Part shown: in pieces, positions 23,155 to 35,262 of the stretch
How the letters are laid out: each line of letters opens with the position of its first letter
Numbering within the stretch: the stretch's first letter is position 1
Source: Xylona heveae TC161
Lineage: Eukaryota; Ascomycota; Xylonomycetes; Xylonales; Xylonaceae
DNA length: 64,000 nt
Reading direction: 5' to 3'
NCBI RefSeq assembly: GCF_001619985.1
Contig: NW_017264193.1
Span: 2,733,726 to 2,797,725 of the forward strand
Made by a program: the position numbers and the translations under genes
Notes under the pieces: model-generated
What the model was told of the DNA's origin: nothing
The model's input: only the letters and a program-made list of their open reading frames with translations
Databases searched by the model: none

Positions 23155-24292
23155 ATGGCCTTGACACGAAGCTCACTCTCCAACATCCCGACTTGTTTTG
23201 CCAGCTGCTCAATTGGCTGCAAGTCCTCACATACGCTCCCTAAAAAGCTCGAAGCGATCGCTGCTGCTGGTTTCTCTGCAATTGAGCTGTCTTTCCCGGA
23301 TATCCTCTCCTTTGGGAGTCAACATCTCGGCAAAGACATTGACCCTTATGACTACGACAGTCTATGCAAAATCGGGGAGGAAATTCGAAAGCTATGCCAG
23401 GATCACGGTCTGAAGATACTAATCCTTCAGCCTTTTGCAAATTTTGAGGGCTGGCCCAAGGGCTCCAAGGAGCGGGAGGATGCCTTCACTCGCGCAAAGG
23501 GCTGGATCAGGATAATGCAAGCCGTTGGTACCGATATGTTGCAGGTGAGCATCCCAAGTTAGACTGTATCGAGGATCTCAAACCTCTGTTGTCAGCGTTG
23601 GATTCCCAGCTAATGCGTATTTGAAACGATAGGTCGGGTCTACAGATTCTCCCAACCTCAAGCCATCCCAAGAAGAGGTCGCAGCCGACCTGCGAGAGCT
23701 GGCTGACCTTCTCGCACCTCATAGCTTCCGCATAGCATATGAAAACTGGTGTTGGTCTTCTCACGCGCCGGGATGGCTAGAGGTGTGGCAAATTGTCCAA
23801 AAAGTAGATCGGCCGAACGTTGGCTTGTGCCTAGACACGTTCCAAACAGCGGGAGGCGAATGGGCTGATCCGACCACATTATCCGGCTTGAATGAGCTCG
23901 AGGGTGAGCACCTCGGGGGTCGCGAGTTATTGAGCGTGATCTTCCATGAAAGTCTCGATAAACTCAGCAAGACCGTGCCAAAGGACAAGATTTATTTCCT
24001 CCAGATCTCTGACGCATATAAGCCCAAGGAGCCATTCGAGAATAAAACCATTGACGGTCTGCGCCCTCGCGGACGATGGAGCCACGATTTCCGACCTGTG
24101 CCATTTAATGGCGGCTACTTGCCCGTCGTGGACGTGGCCAAGGCTGTACTGAAGACTGGATTTAGAGGATATTTCTCAATGGAAGTTTTTGACGGCGGCC
24201 CAAACGGCAAAGGAAAGGACTACGAGCTGGAAGACTTTGCCAAAGAAGCCATGGAGAGCCATAAGAAGCTCCTTGACGCTTGTGCAGAGTAG
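23155..24292 (+). CDS. 3-dehydroshikimate dehydratase-like TIM-barrel protein (QutC/Qa-4 type)
   Basis: Family members convert 3-dehydroshikimate to protocatechuate in the quinate/shikimate catabolic route (Neurospora qa-4, Aspergillus qutC). Two exons, 23155-23544 and 23633-24292, give 349 residues, about the Qa-4 length. It belongs to the xylose-isomerase-like (AP endonuclease 2) fold: N-terminal strand plus KLEAIAAAGFSAIELSFPDI; then IAYENWCWSSHAPGWLEVWQ, VDRPNVGLCLDTFQTAGGEW, KIYFLQISDAYKP, GGYLPVVDVAKAVLKTGF and YFSMEVFDGG, which carry the Glu, Asp, Gln and Glu positions used for metal binding in this family. A related sugar isomerase/epimerase activity is possible. It faces the TTC36 homologue tail to tail (146 nt apart) and is two genes from HPPD, so an aromatic-catabolism role fits. 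Confidence 0.82.
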
Positions 24293-24438
24293 GGTCCCGG
24301 AATTTATATTTGAGTAAGAAATACATAGGATATAAGTCATGAGTCATTTGTCTAAGCACCAATAGCTGAATGATAAAAGGTGCATTCTCAACCAAAATTC
24401 AAATGTTCAAAGAGAAATTCGAGAGACATGGACGCAAC

Positions 24439-25221
24439 CTATGCTAACCCAGGCGCGTATTCTTTTCTTAACGCTTCCTGTATAATTGCCCCGCATAACT
24501 TGGCATGCGGATTAGTATGTACGGCCATGGCCTTGGACAGTTCGTTTCCATAAAGACCACCGAGGAAGAAATCGCGTGATGCAGCTTCTTCAAATCTGTC
24601 TGCGGTCCAACCTTCAAATTTGTTCCCCACGGGACGCCATTGTCTTTTCATCATGTCATGCGACGCTGCATCTTTTGATGCTGTATACAATAGAGCTGCT
24701 CGCTGCGTATGTGCTTGCGCCAATGTACGTGCTTGGCTTCGTGAGAGTGATACCGTCGAGGAAGTTGGCGTGAGCAAGTCAAGAGCCGTGTCCAGATCAG
24801 TCAAGATGGTCTCCGCAATGGAAGCCTGCTGCTTCTCTTTCCCCGCCGCCGTTGGACTCCAAGCTATCACCAAAACGTGGTCTCCGTGTTGCAATCGAAG
24901 CAGCTGAGCACGATTGTTCCGCACGCTTGCATATGATGGCTCTTCCGATATCAACTCCGACAGTTCATCCAAGACCTGCTTGTAAATGCTCGGATCGACT
25001 CTCGCCTTTCCGCCTAACTCAGAACTGACATTCTTCTCTAACAGCACAATCGCATCTTTTTCTCGTTTTTTAAGCTCTTCTAGCAATTGAGAGTCCTTAA
25101 TGTGGGGGTCATCTGGGGCATCAGAGCTGATATTGATTGCAGGCGAGGGCGTTGATTCCGGGTCAAAGATTTGATCTAGAGTAGATGCATCTTTCTTTGT
25201 GAGGTTGATCCTGTGGCTCAT
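24439..25221 (-). CDS. TTC36 homologue (tetratricopeptide repeat protein 36 family)
   Basis: Intronless, 260 residues. Start chosen at MSHRINLTKKDASTLDQIFD (25221), because the segment upstream (an in-frame ATG 32 codons earlier) has no family resemblance. Similarity to animal TTC36 as I recall it: an N-terminal LDQIFDPE-like element, a helical KKREKDAIVLLEKN repeat, SYASVRNNRAQLLRLQ matching the NNRAQ..RLQ signature of the TPR, a second repeat around IAETILTDLDTALDLL, and the conserved C-terminus NPHAKLCGAIIQEALRKEY. Two or three TPR units make this a small protein-binding adaptor without enzymatic residues. In mammals TTC36 has been reported to bind and stabilise 4-hydroxyphenylpyruvate dioxygenase; the gene here is head to head with HPPD. 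Confidence 0.8.
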   Translation of the reverse strand: MSHRINLTKKDASTLDQIFDPESTPSPAINISSDAPDDPHIKDSQLLEELKKREKDAIVLLEKNVSSELGGKARVDPSIYKQVLDELSELISEEPSYASVRNNRAQLLRLQHGDHVLVIAWSPTAAGKEKQQASIAETILTDLDTALDLLTPTSSTVSLSRSQARTLAQAHTQRAALLYTASKDAASHDMMKRQWRPVGNKFEGWTADRFEEAASRDFFLGGLYGNELSKAMAVHTNPHAKLCGAIIQEALRKEYAPGLA

Positions 25222-25869
25222 TGTTACGCTCCAGACACCTGACAACGTTGATGACCTCTGATACAGGGGATTACTTAGATATGGATATATAACATTGAAA
25301 CAATTCAAAGCAGTCAAGCCAGATCATGATACCAGCGCTATGGGTAAAATATAGTGCGGGTAGCATCGGGTAACATGCTGACAACATCATTGAGCTTACA
25401 AGCAAATGAGGCAACTACAATCGAGTGGCACGGTCTAAAACCATGCCCATCCTCTTGCCATGCCGCAAGCCCCGTTTCGGGGAATGTGGGGGTTTAGTCA
25501 ATTATACAGTGCAAGGGCCCTTGACGGCTGATTTACTGCCGTAGTGACTTACGGTTAGACCCCGCCCCCCGCGTCGCTTCCAACTTAGCTCCTCCTTAAC
25601 TCCAGCCATGCTTTTCCTTAGCCCGGGCCTAGCCGCGGAATGCCGAATAAACATGGAGTTTGAGTCTATTGTCTTATTCAGACAACGGAAACGGTGTGAG
25701 ATGCTGTGGAGTGCTTACGCTGAGATTATCGTAGAAATAAATCTCAAGAAAGTCTTCTATTCATTCACTATCCATATCGAATTCTTTCAAAAACCGTGTA
25801 TTATCAAGAATCGAAAATATATATCAATAAAATAAATTTAACACGAGAAAGTATTTATCGTCCGTGTCT
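25222..25869. promoter_or_regulatory. Divergent promoter region between TTC36 homologue and HPPD
   Basis: 648 nt between the two ATGs, with an AT-rich tract (about 25720-25850) next to the HPPD start and a GC-rich part in the middle. Co-regulation is plausible from layout; no motif is named. A short + strand frame at 25608-25835 has no family resemblance. Confidence 0.5.
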
Positions 25870-27430
<1,561 letters not shown>

Positions 27431-27672
27431 CTTCATCCTCGTGCGTTTAAGCATTAAACTAACGTTACAATTCATTATTGCTGGTCGCGTGGCAAGCGTA
27501 GTAGCAGAGCGGAATAGGTTGCATATCAGTATCAAAATATCGAATATTTTTAATCTCCGCATTTATTACACCCCGTGGAAAACCCGCCATGCTAGAGGAA
27601 CGTGATTTATATCGTACAAAGTATTTTATATATAATACTCCCATAACTGCTTTCTCCGACGTAGCAGCCATC

Positions 27673-28974
27673 CTAGACCATCTCTGATATCGTCTTCTTT
27701 TCCTCTGTTGAACATCTCGAAAGCCTCCCAAAAGATGAGGAGGATTGCTTCAGTCGTTCGTCGGGATAATCCGTGCGCTCGCCGTCGCCAAACATGCGCC
27801 TGAACACGAAATCGTAGCTCGTCCAGAGAGTCCCGAATAACGCGTCAGTCGTTTTGACCAGCCAGGCCGGCGCACGGCCTCTGCGGTCCGAGAATAGCCG
27901 ATTACAAAGCAAGATGAAGAGAAGCGGCGGCGCCCACACGCCGACGAAGATGAATTTCCCGAATGTTTGCCGTTTCGACGTAATCGTGTACGCGCGAATG
28001 TCGGCTAGGTACTCTTTGTATTCCAGCGGGAAGGAATGCTCTTCGGCCCCGTCCATGATGAGTTTCAAGTAGCGCGCCGATGGCTGCGCGTAGCTGCCGT
28101 CGGGCCGCTCGAGGGGCATGGTTGATATTACTGCCGTTTCAGACTTTTCCGCCGCCATTTTTGGTTCTCTTGTCGTCGCTGCTGTCCCCGTCGCTGCACC
28201 GGTCGCTATCGCTGCTAAAGTCTGCGGCAAGTGTCCACAAAACAAGGTATGCGCTTTAAACGGCACCGTGTCGGGCGTTTCGGGGACAATGTCCACCCCT
28301 TGTGGAAGTGGGTAGCAGTCGATTAGAATGTCCTTGTACGAGCTTCCGGCGCCTTCGGTCGCGATGATCTTGGCGTAGTCTGTGCGCGTGACTTTGTAGA
28401 CTACGCCCACGAGACCCTTGTGCCATCGGTCCTTGTGGTACTCGGGACGATGCCGCTGGGAGTGAGTGGGAGGTTCAAGCAGGGGAGACTTTTCTGGTGC
28501 TCCTGGTAAAGAAGGGCCAGGCAATGATGTCGGCGGTGGTGGTGGTGATGATGATGAAGATAATGTTGATGACGGTGTAGGTGAGTGTGATGATGGTGAA
28601 GAATTGCGAAACCGAGTATTCGCAAAACACGGCTCAATGTACGGAATGCCAGGAAGGTTGAAACTCAGGCTCAGGGCAGGAACGACCACATTCTGCTGGG
28701 ACAGCGGCCGAATGTTTCTTCTCCCGAGAAACGTCTCGGCGGACAGATTGGATCCATATGCGAGATATAAAACCGTTTGGGATTGCGGACCAGCTTGCGC
28801 GTCTTGTTTCGTTTGCTCATTTCGTTCTATGTCCTTTTCTTGAATGTGGCTCGGTGCCAGTCCCGCGGGAAGGTCGGTATATGCGACTTTCTGCAGAGAC
28901 GCGATGGCTTCTGATCCTTGCTCTGGCTGTCCTTGTGCAGGGTCGCTGATATGCGATTGCTGGTTTGCAGACAT
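27673..28974 (-). CDS. GliK-like gamma-glutamylcyclotransferase with a C-terminal membrane segment
   Basis: 433 residues, intronless; start at MSANQQSHISDPAQ, since the 35 codons upstream lack family resemblance. The cyclotransferase fold is shown by the substrate-loop motif YLAYGSNLSAETFLGRR near residue 70 and by GVVYKVTRTDYAKIIATEG, whose Glu (TEG) is the expected catalytic residue. Enzymes of this fold release 5-oxoproline from gamma-glutamyl peptides or glutathione conjugates. Between the motifs is a Ser/Pro-rich insertion (SSSSPPPPPTSLPGPS). Near residue 360 is a hydrophobic stretch (FIFVGVWAPPLLFILLC) that should span a membrane, so the enzyme may be membrane-anchored. No gliotoxin-type cluster genes are nearby, so a primary-metabolism role is more likely than toxin synthesis. 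Confidence 0.82.
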   Translation of the reverse strand: MSANQQSHISDPAQGQPEQGSEAIASLQKVAYTDLPAGLAPSHIQEKDIERNEQTKQDAQAGPQSQTVLYLAYGSNLSAETFLGRRNIRPLSQQNVVVPALSLSFNLPGIPYIEPCFANTRFRNSSPSSHSPTPSSTLSSSSSPPPPPTSLPGPSLPGAPEKSPLLEPPTHSQRHRPEYHKDRWHKGLVGVVYKVTRTDYAKIIATEGAGSSYKDILIDCYPLPQGVDIVPETPDTVPFKAHTLFCGHLPQTLAAIATGAATGTAATTREPKMAAEKSETAVISTMPLERPDGSYAQPSARYLKLIMDGAEEHSFPLEYKEYLADIRAYTITSKRQTFGKFIFVGVWAPPLLFILLCNRLFSDRRGRAPAWLVKTTDALFGTLWTSYDFVFRRMFGDGERTDYPDERLKQSSSSFGRLSRCSTEEKKTISEMV

Positions 28975-30643
28975 GTTTGTGTACTTGTATGTTCGGGACG
29001 ATCGAATCGTCAAATAGTCGAATGCGGCGTGTTGGGTTGTGAGAGTAGTTATATATTTGAGAGCATTTGGACTGTCCACTTCAAAAGGAGGGAAAAAAAG
29101 AACTACTCTGATTGATAAAGCAACACGTGAGAAAATAAATGATTGGGGGATCTGGACGCTATATATGTACGTGTATTCCCCTTGCGTAACGTTATAATAG
29201 ATAAAGGTAGGCAGGGATTGATTGCTGATGTCTCGGTCAGCAACGAGGGTTAGCTTACTCGTACAAGTAATATGTAACTAGGGTAACCTACCTAAGGTAA
29301 GTAACTTTGCCTTGTCATCAGCTCACCCCGCGGGGCGTGCACGAGATCTGGGAACTAAAAGCAGCTAGTGCACCTGTATTGACTGGGGGTTCCCATGTTC
29401 AGGGGCAATCTCCGAGCCCTCGGCATCGGGTATACAGTCGATCCGGAAGACCCCGGCTGGATGTCGGCTGACTAAAAATGCCGGGCTGCATATGCCAAGT
29501 TCCTCCGTACTCCGTTACCCATTCTCAACCTCATGTCTTCACTCTTTACGATTGTGCGAATAGAAATATATGGTTGTCACAATTTGTTCTTTTATTTTCG
29601 TTTTCTTTTTCCTTTTTCACTATTGTCCCTTTTCTTTCCTTTTTTTCCCCCGAGGAAAAATTCTTATTTTGTGTTTATTCTTCTTCATCTTAATTTTAGG
29701 TTATTTAACGTATTTCTTTTGTATAAACATAAAAGTGAATAGGCTTCTGTTGCTGAGAGAAGTGAAATCATACTGTGTAATGCATTTCTATCCAATATAT
29801 GAGTCTAGCTGTTGCCATTGGAACATTAGACAGTCATGAAATGTCGACCTGGGCTCTTATCGTCCGTGTCAGGCCATTGCTCAGCTCATGAGTACTATGA
29901 CACTAGAACAATATATATTTCTGTCATCACAATATACTGGTGCCATGGTAATTAAACCTCTACGACTATTCCGAGCCTACCGGGACCACTATACACAGTT
30001 ATTGTGTGTCTTAGTTTAAGGGTTTAGGCAAAGTCTAGCTATGCATAAGCATAGTACATGTGCATAATTCTCCCGAATCACTGATATATATTGTATATTG
30101 CATGTAACGCATTGTTTACATACTCCATAAATGGGAAAGATAGCGGTGAATAGAGATTGTACAATGTCCATATAACGAACACACGGTGGGCTGGTCGTGC
30201 AACACAGAACTCAGCGGTTGTTCAGGTATCTCTGCTCAGCCTCAATGGCTTTCTGTGAAGGGACAAGATGCAAAAAGACCGGAATCAATGGAGCAATTGA
30301 GCATGTGATGAATAAGGGGAAAAAAAAAGGAAATACGGACAATAGAAGAATGGAAGCGGATCCAAAGTTTTATCAGGCAAGAGAAGTAAGGTAGTCTGAA
30401 AGTGAATCCCACTGGTAATTGTACTCCTGAATAGGAGAATACGGGACTCAAACCACATTGTACCGCTCAATGTCAATTGATATTCACGATGCGACTTTAC
30501 ACACAGTTTATATACTCGCGTATGCCAGGCCTCTCCCACACTTCTCCATATCACATCGCTTCCACGTTTTCCAGTTGAAGCTGAAATTTACACTGTTTCT
30601 TCTCTGACACTGCATTCTTTTATTTTCTTCATAGCCTGTCCAT
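28975..30643. other. 1.7 kb intergenic region
   Basis: Between the 5' end of the GliK-like gene and the next + strand gene. Contains a T-rich tract (29560-29700), an imperfect palindrome TACCTAAGGTA near 29288, and short frames without family resemblance. No gene recognised. Confidence 0.55.
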
Positions 30644-32172
30644 ATGTCTCAACCTCGTCTCCTCTTCAAAGTGAGCCAAAACATTGAACTCTTGAACCTT
30701 AGGAGGAGTAGAGGACGAGAGCAGGTCGATAGCTTCTCTTTTGCAAGCGGACCGTCAAACGAAATTCCGAACCAGGACATGTCTCTCAAAAAAGGTTGCA
30801 TCGATTTATCTGGTCATTCGGAAAGCACCGCCTCAATCCCTGCCAGCAAAGAAAACTCAAGCCCTAAGGCAGGACCTCAGGGGATAGAAAATTCGAATGC
30901 AGCGAGATACCCCGTCTGGAGAAGCACTAGAACAGCGTCACAGAAAGCAAACTCGGAGATTGCAAGAATTCTGGCCCCTAAAGCCAAGATTTTGAAGAAG
31001 TCAGAATCACAAACTGTTGCTTCCAAACAGCGCACCACGAAGAGGGGAGCCAGGCAAGATCGAGCTCGAAACGTACCCAAGAGACTAATGAGTTTGGAGA
31101 GCAAATCCCCCTTCAAGGCACCCACATTTCCTCGTCCAACCGCCCGAGTGTTGAAGAAGCTTTGCACGCCGAGGAATGTTTTGGGGCCTCCCAGTCGACC
31201 AAGTTCCGCACCTCAAACGCCCAGGCACAGCGTGGGGAACAGGAAGACGAATATAAAAACGTCTCTCACCGAAAGGAAGAAAGTATCGGAAACTCTTCTC
31301 AACGTCCTCAGATCAATGATGTAAAAATTCCGGAACCTGTTCACTCTCAGGCTGATCAACCAGTGTCTGATCCTAGTGTATTGGACCAGAGTGCTAACAC
31401 ACCAAGTATATACCCTCTTGACCAGACCAATGAGCTTGATAGCTAACAGGGAGCCCGCAATCTAGACGCTTCACCGAGTAACGAAGAGCCCAACATAGCC
31501 GCAGACATTCATCAGTCCGAGCTTCATAGCGAAGAAGATGAGCCTTCGATGCTCTCAACACTTCCGATCCGGCCAGTGAAGCCTGTCCATGGCAGAAAGC
31601 GCAAAGCAGTAGAGGACATTGACACCATGGTCAGGAAAAAGGCTCGCCGCAATCCACCAGTCAAAAGATCAACTCTAGGAGAAAAGCGCAAAGCGCAAGA
31701 ACCTCTCGAAAACCGACCGCACAAACGGGTCCGCCTGCTGTCTCCGGTGAAAGAAAGATGTCCTTTAATTGTTCTTTTTCTCCTTATTCTTCTTCTCTCG
31801 TTTTTACTATTTCCCTTTCTATTGGCAAGCATACGCTTGCCTGAATGATTTGGGTGGCAACTGTGGCTAAATTGGATGGCCGGGGTGTCTCCTGTAGAGT
31901 CGACTCGAGCACACTGTCCTCTTCGGAGTTGACTATGAGCTCTGAGACCTCTTCAGTTGAGCTCCCGGAAGACTCTACACCAGAAGTTGGCTCATTGGGC
32001 GTTGCAGTGAAGAAGGTATTATGTGGTTTCCAAGGGCATTATTGTGAACGGGATAACGGGAGTACAATTCATTTTTTTTTCTGCGCAGGCCGAGCCGCAT
32101 TATGCTCCTGCAATGGCGTTGCATTCTTTTGTCTCTATGTGCAAGACGACAATGACTCTTCACGTGCTGTGA
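30644..32172 (+). CDS. Basic, Ser/Pro-rich protein of unknown function (exon structure unresolved)
   Basis: The first exon starts MSQPRLLFKVSQNIELLNLR (30644) and stays open to 31324. It is rich in Lys/Arg/Ser/Pro (RPTARVLKKL, RPSSAPQTPRHSVG). Further coding-like blocks follow in a second frame: from about 31450 (GARNLDASPSNEEPN) to about 31750 (GRKRKAVEDIDTMVRKKARR, then KRVRLLSP), and in a third frame from about 31897 to 32015 joined by a clean intron (32016-32088) to a terminal exon 32089-32172 (AEPHYAPAMALHSFVSMCKT). Candidate joins are 31281/31450 (GTATCG donor, CTAACAG acceptor) and one near 31752; neither is certain. Several bipartite-NLS-like clusters suggest a nuclear protein. I do not recognise the family, and two neighbouring genes or a decaying gene remain possible. 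Confidence 0.4.
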
Positions 32173-32626
32173 TGCTTGATAGCGTGGGTGGATGAAAAGA
32201 GTCATGTCATGTCGGGCAATATTCAGAGTTGTCCAGAAGCGGATGGATCGGATGCTCCAGACTTCCCTGAAATCGGTAACCCCTGGCTCGTCATAACCAC
32301 TCAGGGTACCCTACACCCCACCCCACATCGCGTGGCTTCACCATCTTTCTCCATCTTCCGATGTTTGCATTCAAATTTGTAGATATTTTTTCCTTCATAC
32401 TTTATTGATTATTCGAAGCGTCGCAGCCGGTTTTCTGCGCCTTTTGTTTGTACTTTTCCTATATATCTCTTCTTCGTCGAATCGCACTGTTCCCGCCCGC
32501 GTTGAGATCGCCTTCGAAAAGCTGGCACTTGCCTCTGGCCGCATCAGACGTCACACAATAACACAGACCAAGGGCAACATTTCAGCGAGAAATTGATTTC
32601 GGCTCCTATTTCTGAGGCGGGAAGCC
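32173..32626. other. Spacer upstream of the NEDD8 protease gene
   Basis: About 450 nt, pyrimidine-rich toward its right half, as expected for a promoter and 5' leader. Nothing else seen. Confidence 0.5.
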
Positions 32627-33924
32627 ATGTCGCAATCCAGCGGCTTTCATCCCTTTGGGGGTCGATTGAGCCGGCGCTGGAATAGGGACTCGGTATAGAC
32701 CCTGCATGCCCGTAGCTGCAGCTGGCGCCCATGCGACTACTACTTCCCCAATTTGAATCGCACACGAAGAATTTACTAATGAAATTTTCATATAGCTAAG
32801 TCCTGACGATGCATACCTTAGCTGTGAGTGAACGCGCCAACAATCTTCGTACAACGGCAACATTAGCGGGCTAACTCCCACCTCAGATCACGATATACGA
32901 TGTATGACGCCGGAACCTCGGCCCCCATACCATGCGACCGTCAACTAACATTGACTCTCTTTGATAGTAACACGAGAAGATGTGGAAACGCTCAAGGATG
33001 ACTGGTTAACGGACAACGTGAGCCACTCCTGAATGAAAACCTGAAGTCCAATCGTGCTAACTGACTGTTTGATCGATTCAGATCATCGCATTCTGGCAGG
33101 AGTACGTTTCGACCTTTTCCCCCTGAAAGTTTCAGATCGCCGGCTCGAACAAGATTTTTTGACGTTTCTCCCAAATTAGATATCTCGAGCGAGAATACCT
33201 CGGCAGCATGCGCAACATCAACATCGTTCTTCTCCGCCCTTCCATGTCCTTTATGCTTACACATACCCCCGACCCGTTGACGCTGAAGGGCGCCCTCCCG
33301 GACTTCTCCAAGGCTTCTCATATATTTCTTCCAATCAATGACTGCGGCGACGTAGAAACCCCTGAAGGCGGGTCTCATTGGTCGCTGTTGCTGGTCAGCA
33401 TCATCGACGGCGTAGCCTTTCACTATGATTCGCTCAACCCGTCGAACCGCTCCTCCGCGCGCATCGTGGCCGAGAAAATCAGCAAACTCGTTAAAAGTCA
33501 AATGCAGAACCAGCCGCTCAAGTTTTTGGACCTTGAGGATACGCCTCAACAAGAAAATTCGACAGACTGTGGTGTTTACGTGTGTATGCAGATGCGCGTG
33601 CTCCTCCTGGACCGGTTATTGAAGACGAACAAGGAGGAGAAGATCACCATGGCAATTTCTGAAAAGGAACTGCCAAAAACCAACGATGGACGCCGGGAAA
33701 TGCTAAAAATAATTGAAGGATTTCGTAAAGAAGGTGAACGGAGACGATCGTGAGTGCACCCGTCATTCCGTCCGCCCGTCTCTTCCATCTATTCCTCTAT
33801 TCCATCTATTTTGTTTATGTTCGGCCCAATGACTGGCTTGCTAACCTTCTCAATCTCAAAATATAGTCCCAGTGCAAACTCCAGGAGGTCTCAGGCGAGC
33901 GGTGGACCGCCTCGCATTGAATGA
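32627..33924 (+). CDS. NEDD8-specific protease (SENP8/DEN1/Nep1 type, Ulp1 C48 family)
   Basis: Cysteine protease that removes NEDD8 (Rub1) from cullins and other substrates. Seven exons were rebuilt: 32627-32692, 32796-32823, 32887-32901 (15 nt), 32968-33017, 33082-33101, 33180-33749 and 33867-33924, giving 268 residues. Read through these, the N-terminus reads DAYLSYHDIRLTREDVETLK then DDWLTDNIIAFWQEYLEREY, the known SENP8 opening. Catalytic triad: His126 in GGSHWSLLL, Asp143 in HYDSLNPSN, Cys190 in STDCGVYVC, with Gln in TPQQENS for the oxyanion hole. All splice sites are GT-AG. The last intron begins inside the codon before an in-frame TGA, so without splicing the protein ends RRRS; with splicing it gains a Ser/Arg/Gly tail ending GGPPRIE. 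Confidence 0.93.
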
Positions 33925-34430
33925 TGCATCATGTAACATTGCATATACGACAACAGCAACGTGCCGTCCACTAAAGACGATGATGTACTATAAGCCTATT
34001 TTTCTTTATACAATTGGAAAATTAGTTGGCTTTTTTTTCTTGGGGCAGAGTATACAGCAGCACGATGATTTCCTATTCGTTTGGCATTGTATGAGTACAG
34101 GAAGCAAGAGCGACTTTTATGTCTTTGATTTTGTACTATACCTAGACGTCACATATATATCTTTCGAAACAGAGAGGAAGAAGAAGTAAAATACAATGAC
34201 GAATACTATGAAGAGTTATCAAATTTCCAATCCTACGATACGAATCGAATCCCAATATGTTCATGGCTATGTTTTACGTATATTACATGCCTATCTGTAC
34301 ATTACAGTACAATACACCCTAAGAAAATCATGACGCTCAAATCATCGAATCATCCGAGGAAAGGAAAAAAAAGAATCTCCTGATAACGCATGCATACAAT
34401 TTAATATTTTCTTTTTTATAAATCGACCGA
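33925..34430. other. Convergent 3' spacer
   Basis: About 500 nt, AT-rich, between the NEDD8 protease and the small membrane protein gene. No feature recognised. Confidence 0.6.
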
Positions 34431-35262
34431 TCATGCACTCGCGCCAACGCCCCAGCCCCATCTCCACAGCCACCATCCGCTCACAGCTCCAGCGCCCATG
34501 ATCAACATGACGCTGCATATCATGGCAGTCAGCACCATGCGACGCATATCAAACGCATCGACTAGTTCGCGTCTGATCAGTTTCCTGTCTCCCCTGCGCC
34601 ACGCCCACGTCCAGGACTGCCCATCTTTGCTGCTCTTGTGCATATGAGCATATCCAGACTCTGACCGGGCCGAAGGCGATTGCGGCGGCGACATTGAAGA
34701 GCCGGTCCCCCCTTTTTTGATCGTCGCCGATGACGATAACCAGAAATCGCCCTTGTGGCTGCTCGTCGTCATCATTGGCGAGCTTGAAGATGAAGATGAA
34801 GACGAAGGATGGCGATGCGTATCGATCAGGAAAAGCGAGAGCAGGAACGAGATAAAGTATAGCGGCGTAAGAAGTGTCTGTATTTTTATAACATAATATA
34901 AGTAAGACTTTGAATTGGGAAAACATTTGAAGAAAGATGGAGCGGGGAGGGGGGGAACGCACCTGAGCAAATGCCATTAATGACATGGGACTCTCAGTCT
35001 CATTGTCAGTCTCAATTCCGTTGGAAGATCCGTGCATACTCTGCTCATGCTGCTGTTGCTGGTGATGGTGGTCGGATTCGAATGACGGGAGGGCAGATGT
35101 GAGAGAAGCGCCAACATCGGGAATTTTAAAGGACAGCGGCGACGTCGACGGCGACGGCGTCCTTCTTCTCGAGTGAAGCGGAGTAGAGTCAGGTGTAGCT
35201 GGAGCTGGAGCTGCAGCTGGAGCCCGGGTCGGTACTCCGAGCTGTGACTGCGACTCCGTCAT
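34431..35262 (-). CDS. Small predicted membrane protein, function unknown
   Basis: Two exons (34963-35262 and 34431-34877) with an 85-nt intron (GTGCGT...TACAG) give 248 residues. The N-terminal 90 residues are Ala/Pro/Ser-rich and probably disordered, with a His/Gln run (SDHHHQQQQHEQ). The first membrane segment crosses the splice junction (MAFAQ|TLLTPLYFISFLLSLFLI). A poly-Ser stretch and a loop with RSESGYAHMHKSSKDGQSW follow, then RRELVDAFDMRRMVLTAMIC leading into the second segment (MVLTAMICSVMLIMGAGAV), and a Trp/Gly-rich end (SGWWLWRWGWGVGASA). The joined frame makes better sense than either read-through, which supports the intron. I do not recognise a family; the topology suggests both ends face the same side. 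Confidence 0.65.

Noticed and set aside
27673-28974. Gliotoxin-type secondary-metabolite cluster, because of the GliK-like protein
   Set aside because: No peptide synthetase, P450, methyltransferase, transporter or glutathione transferase gene lies near; the neighbours are primary metabolism.
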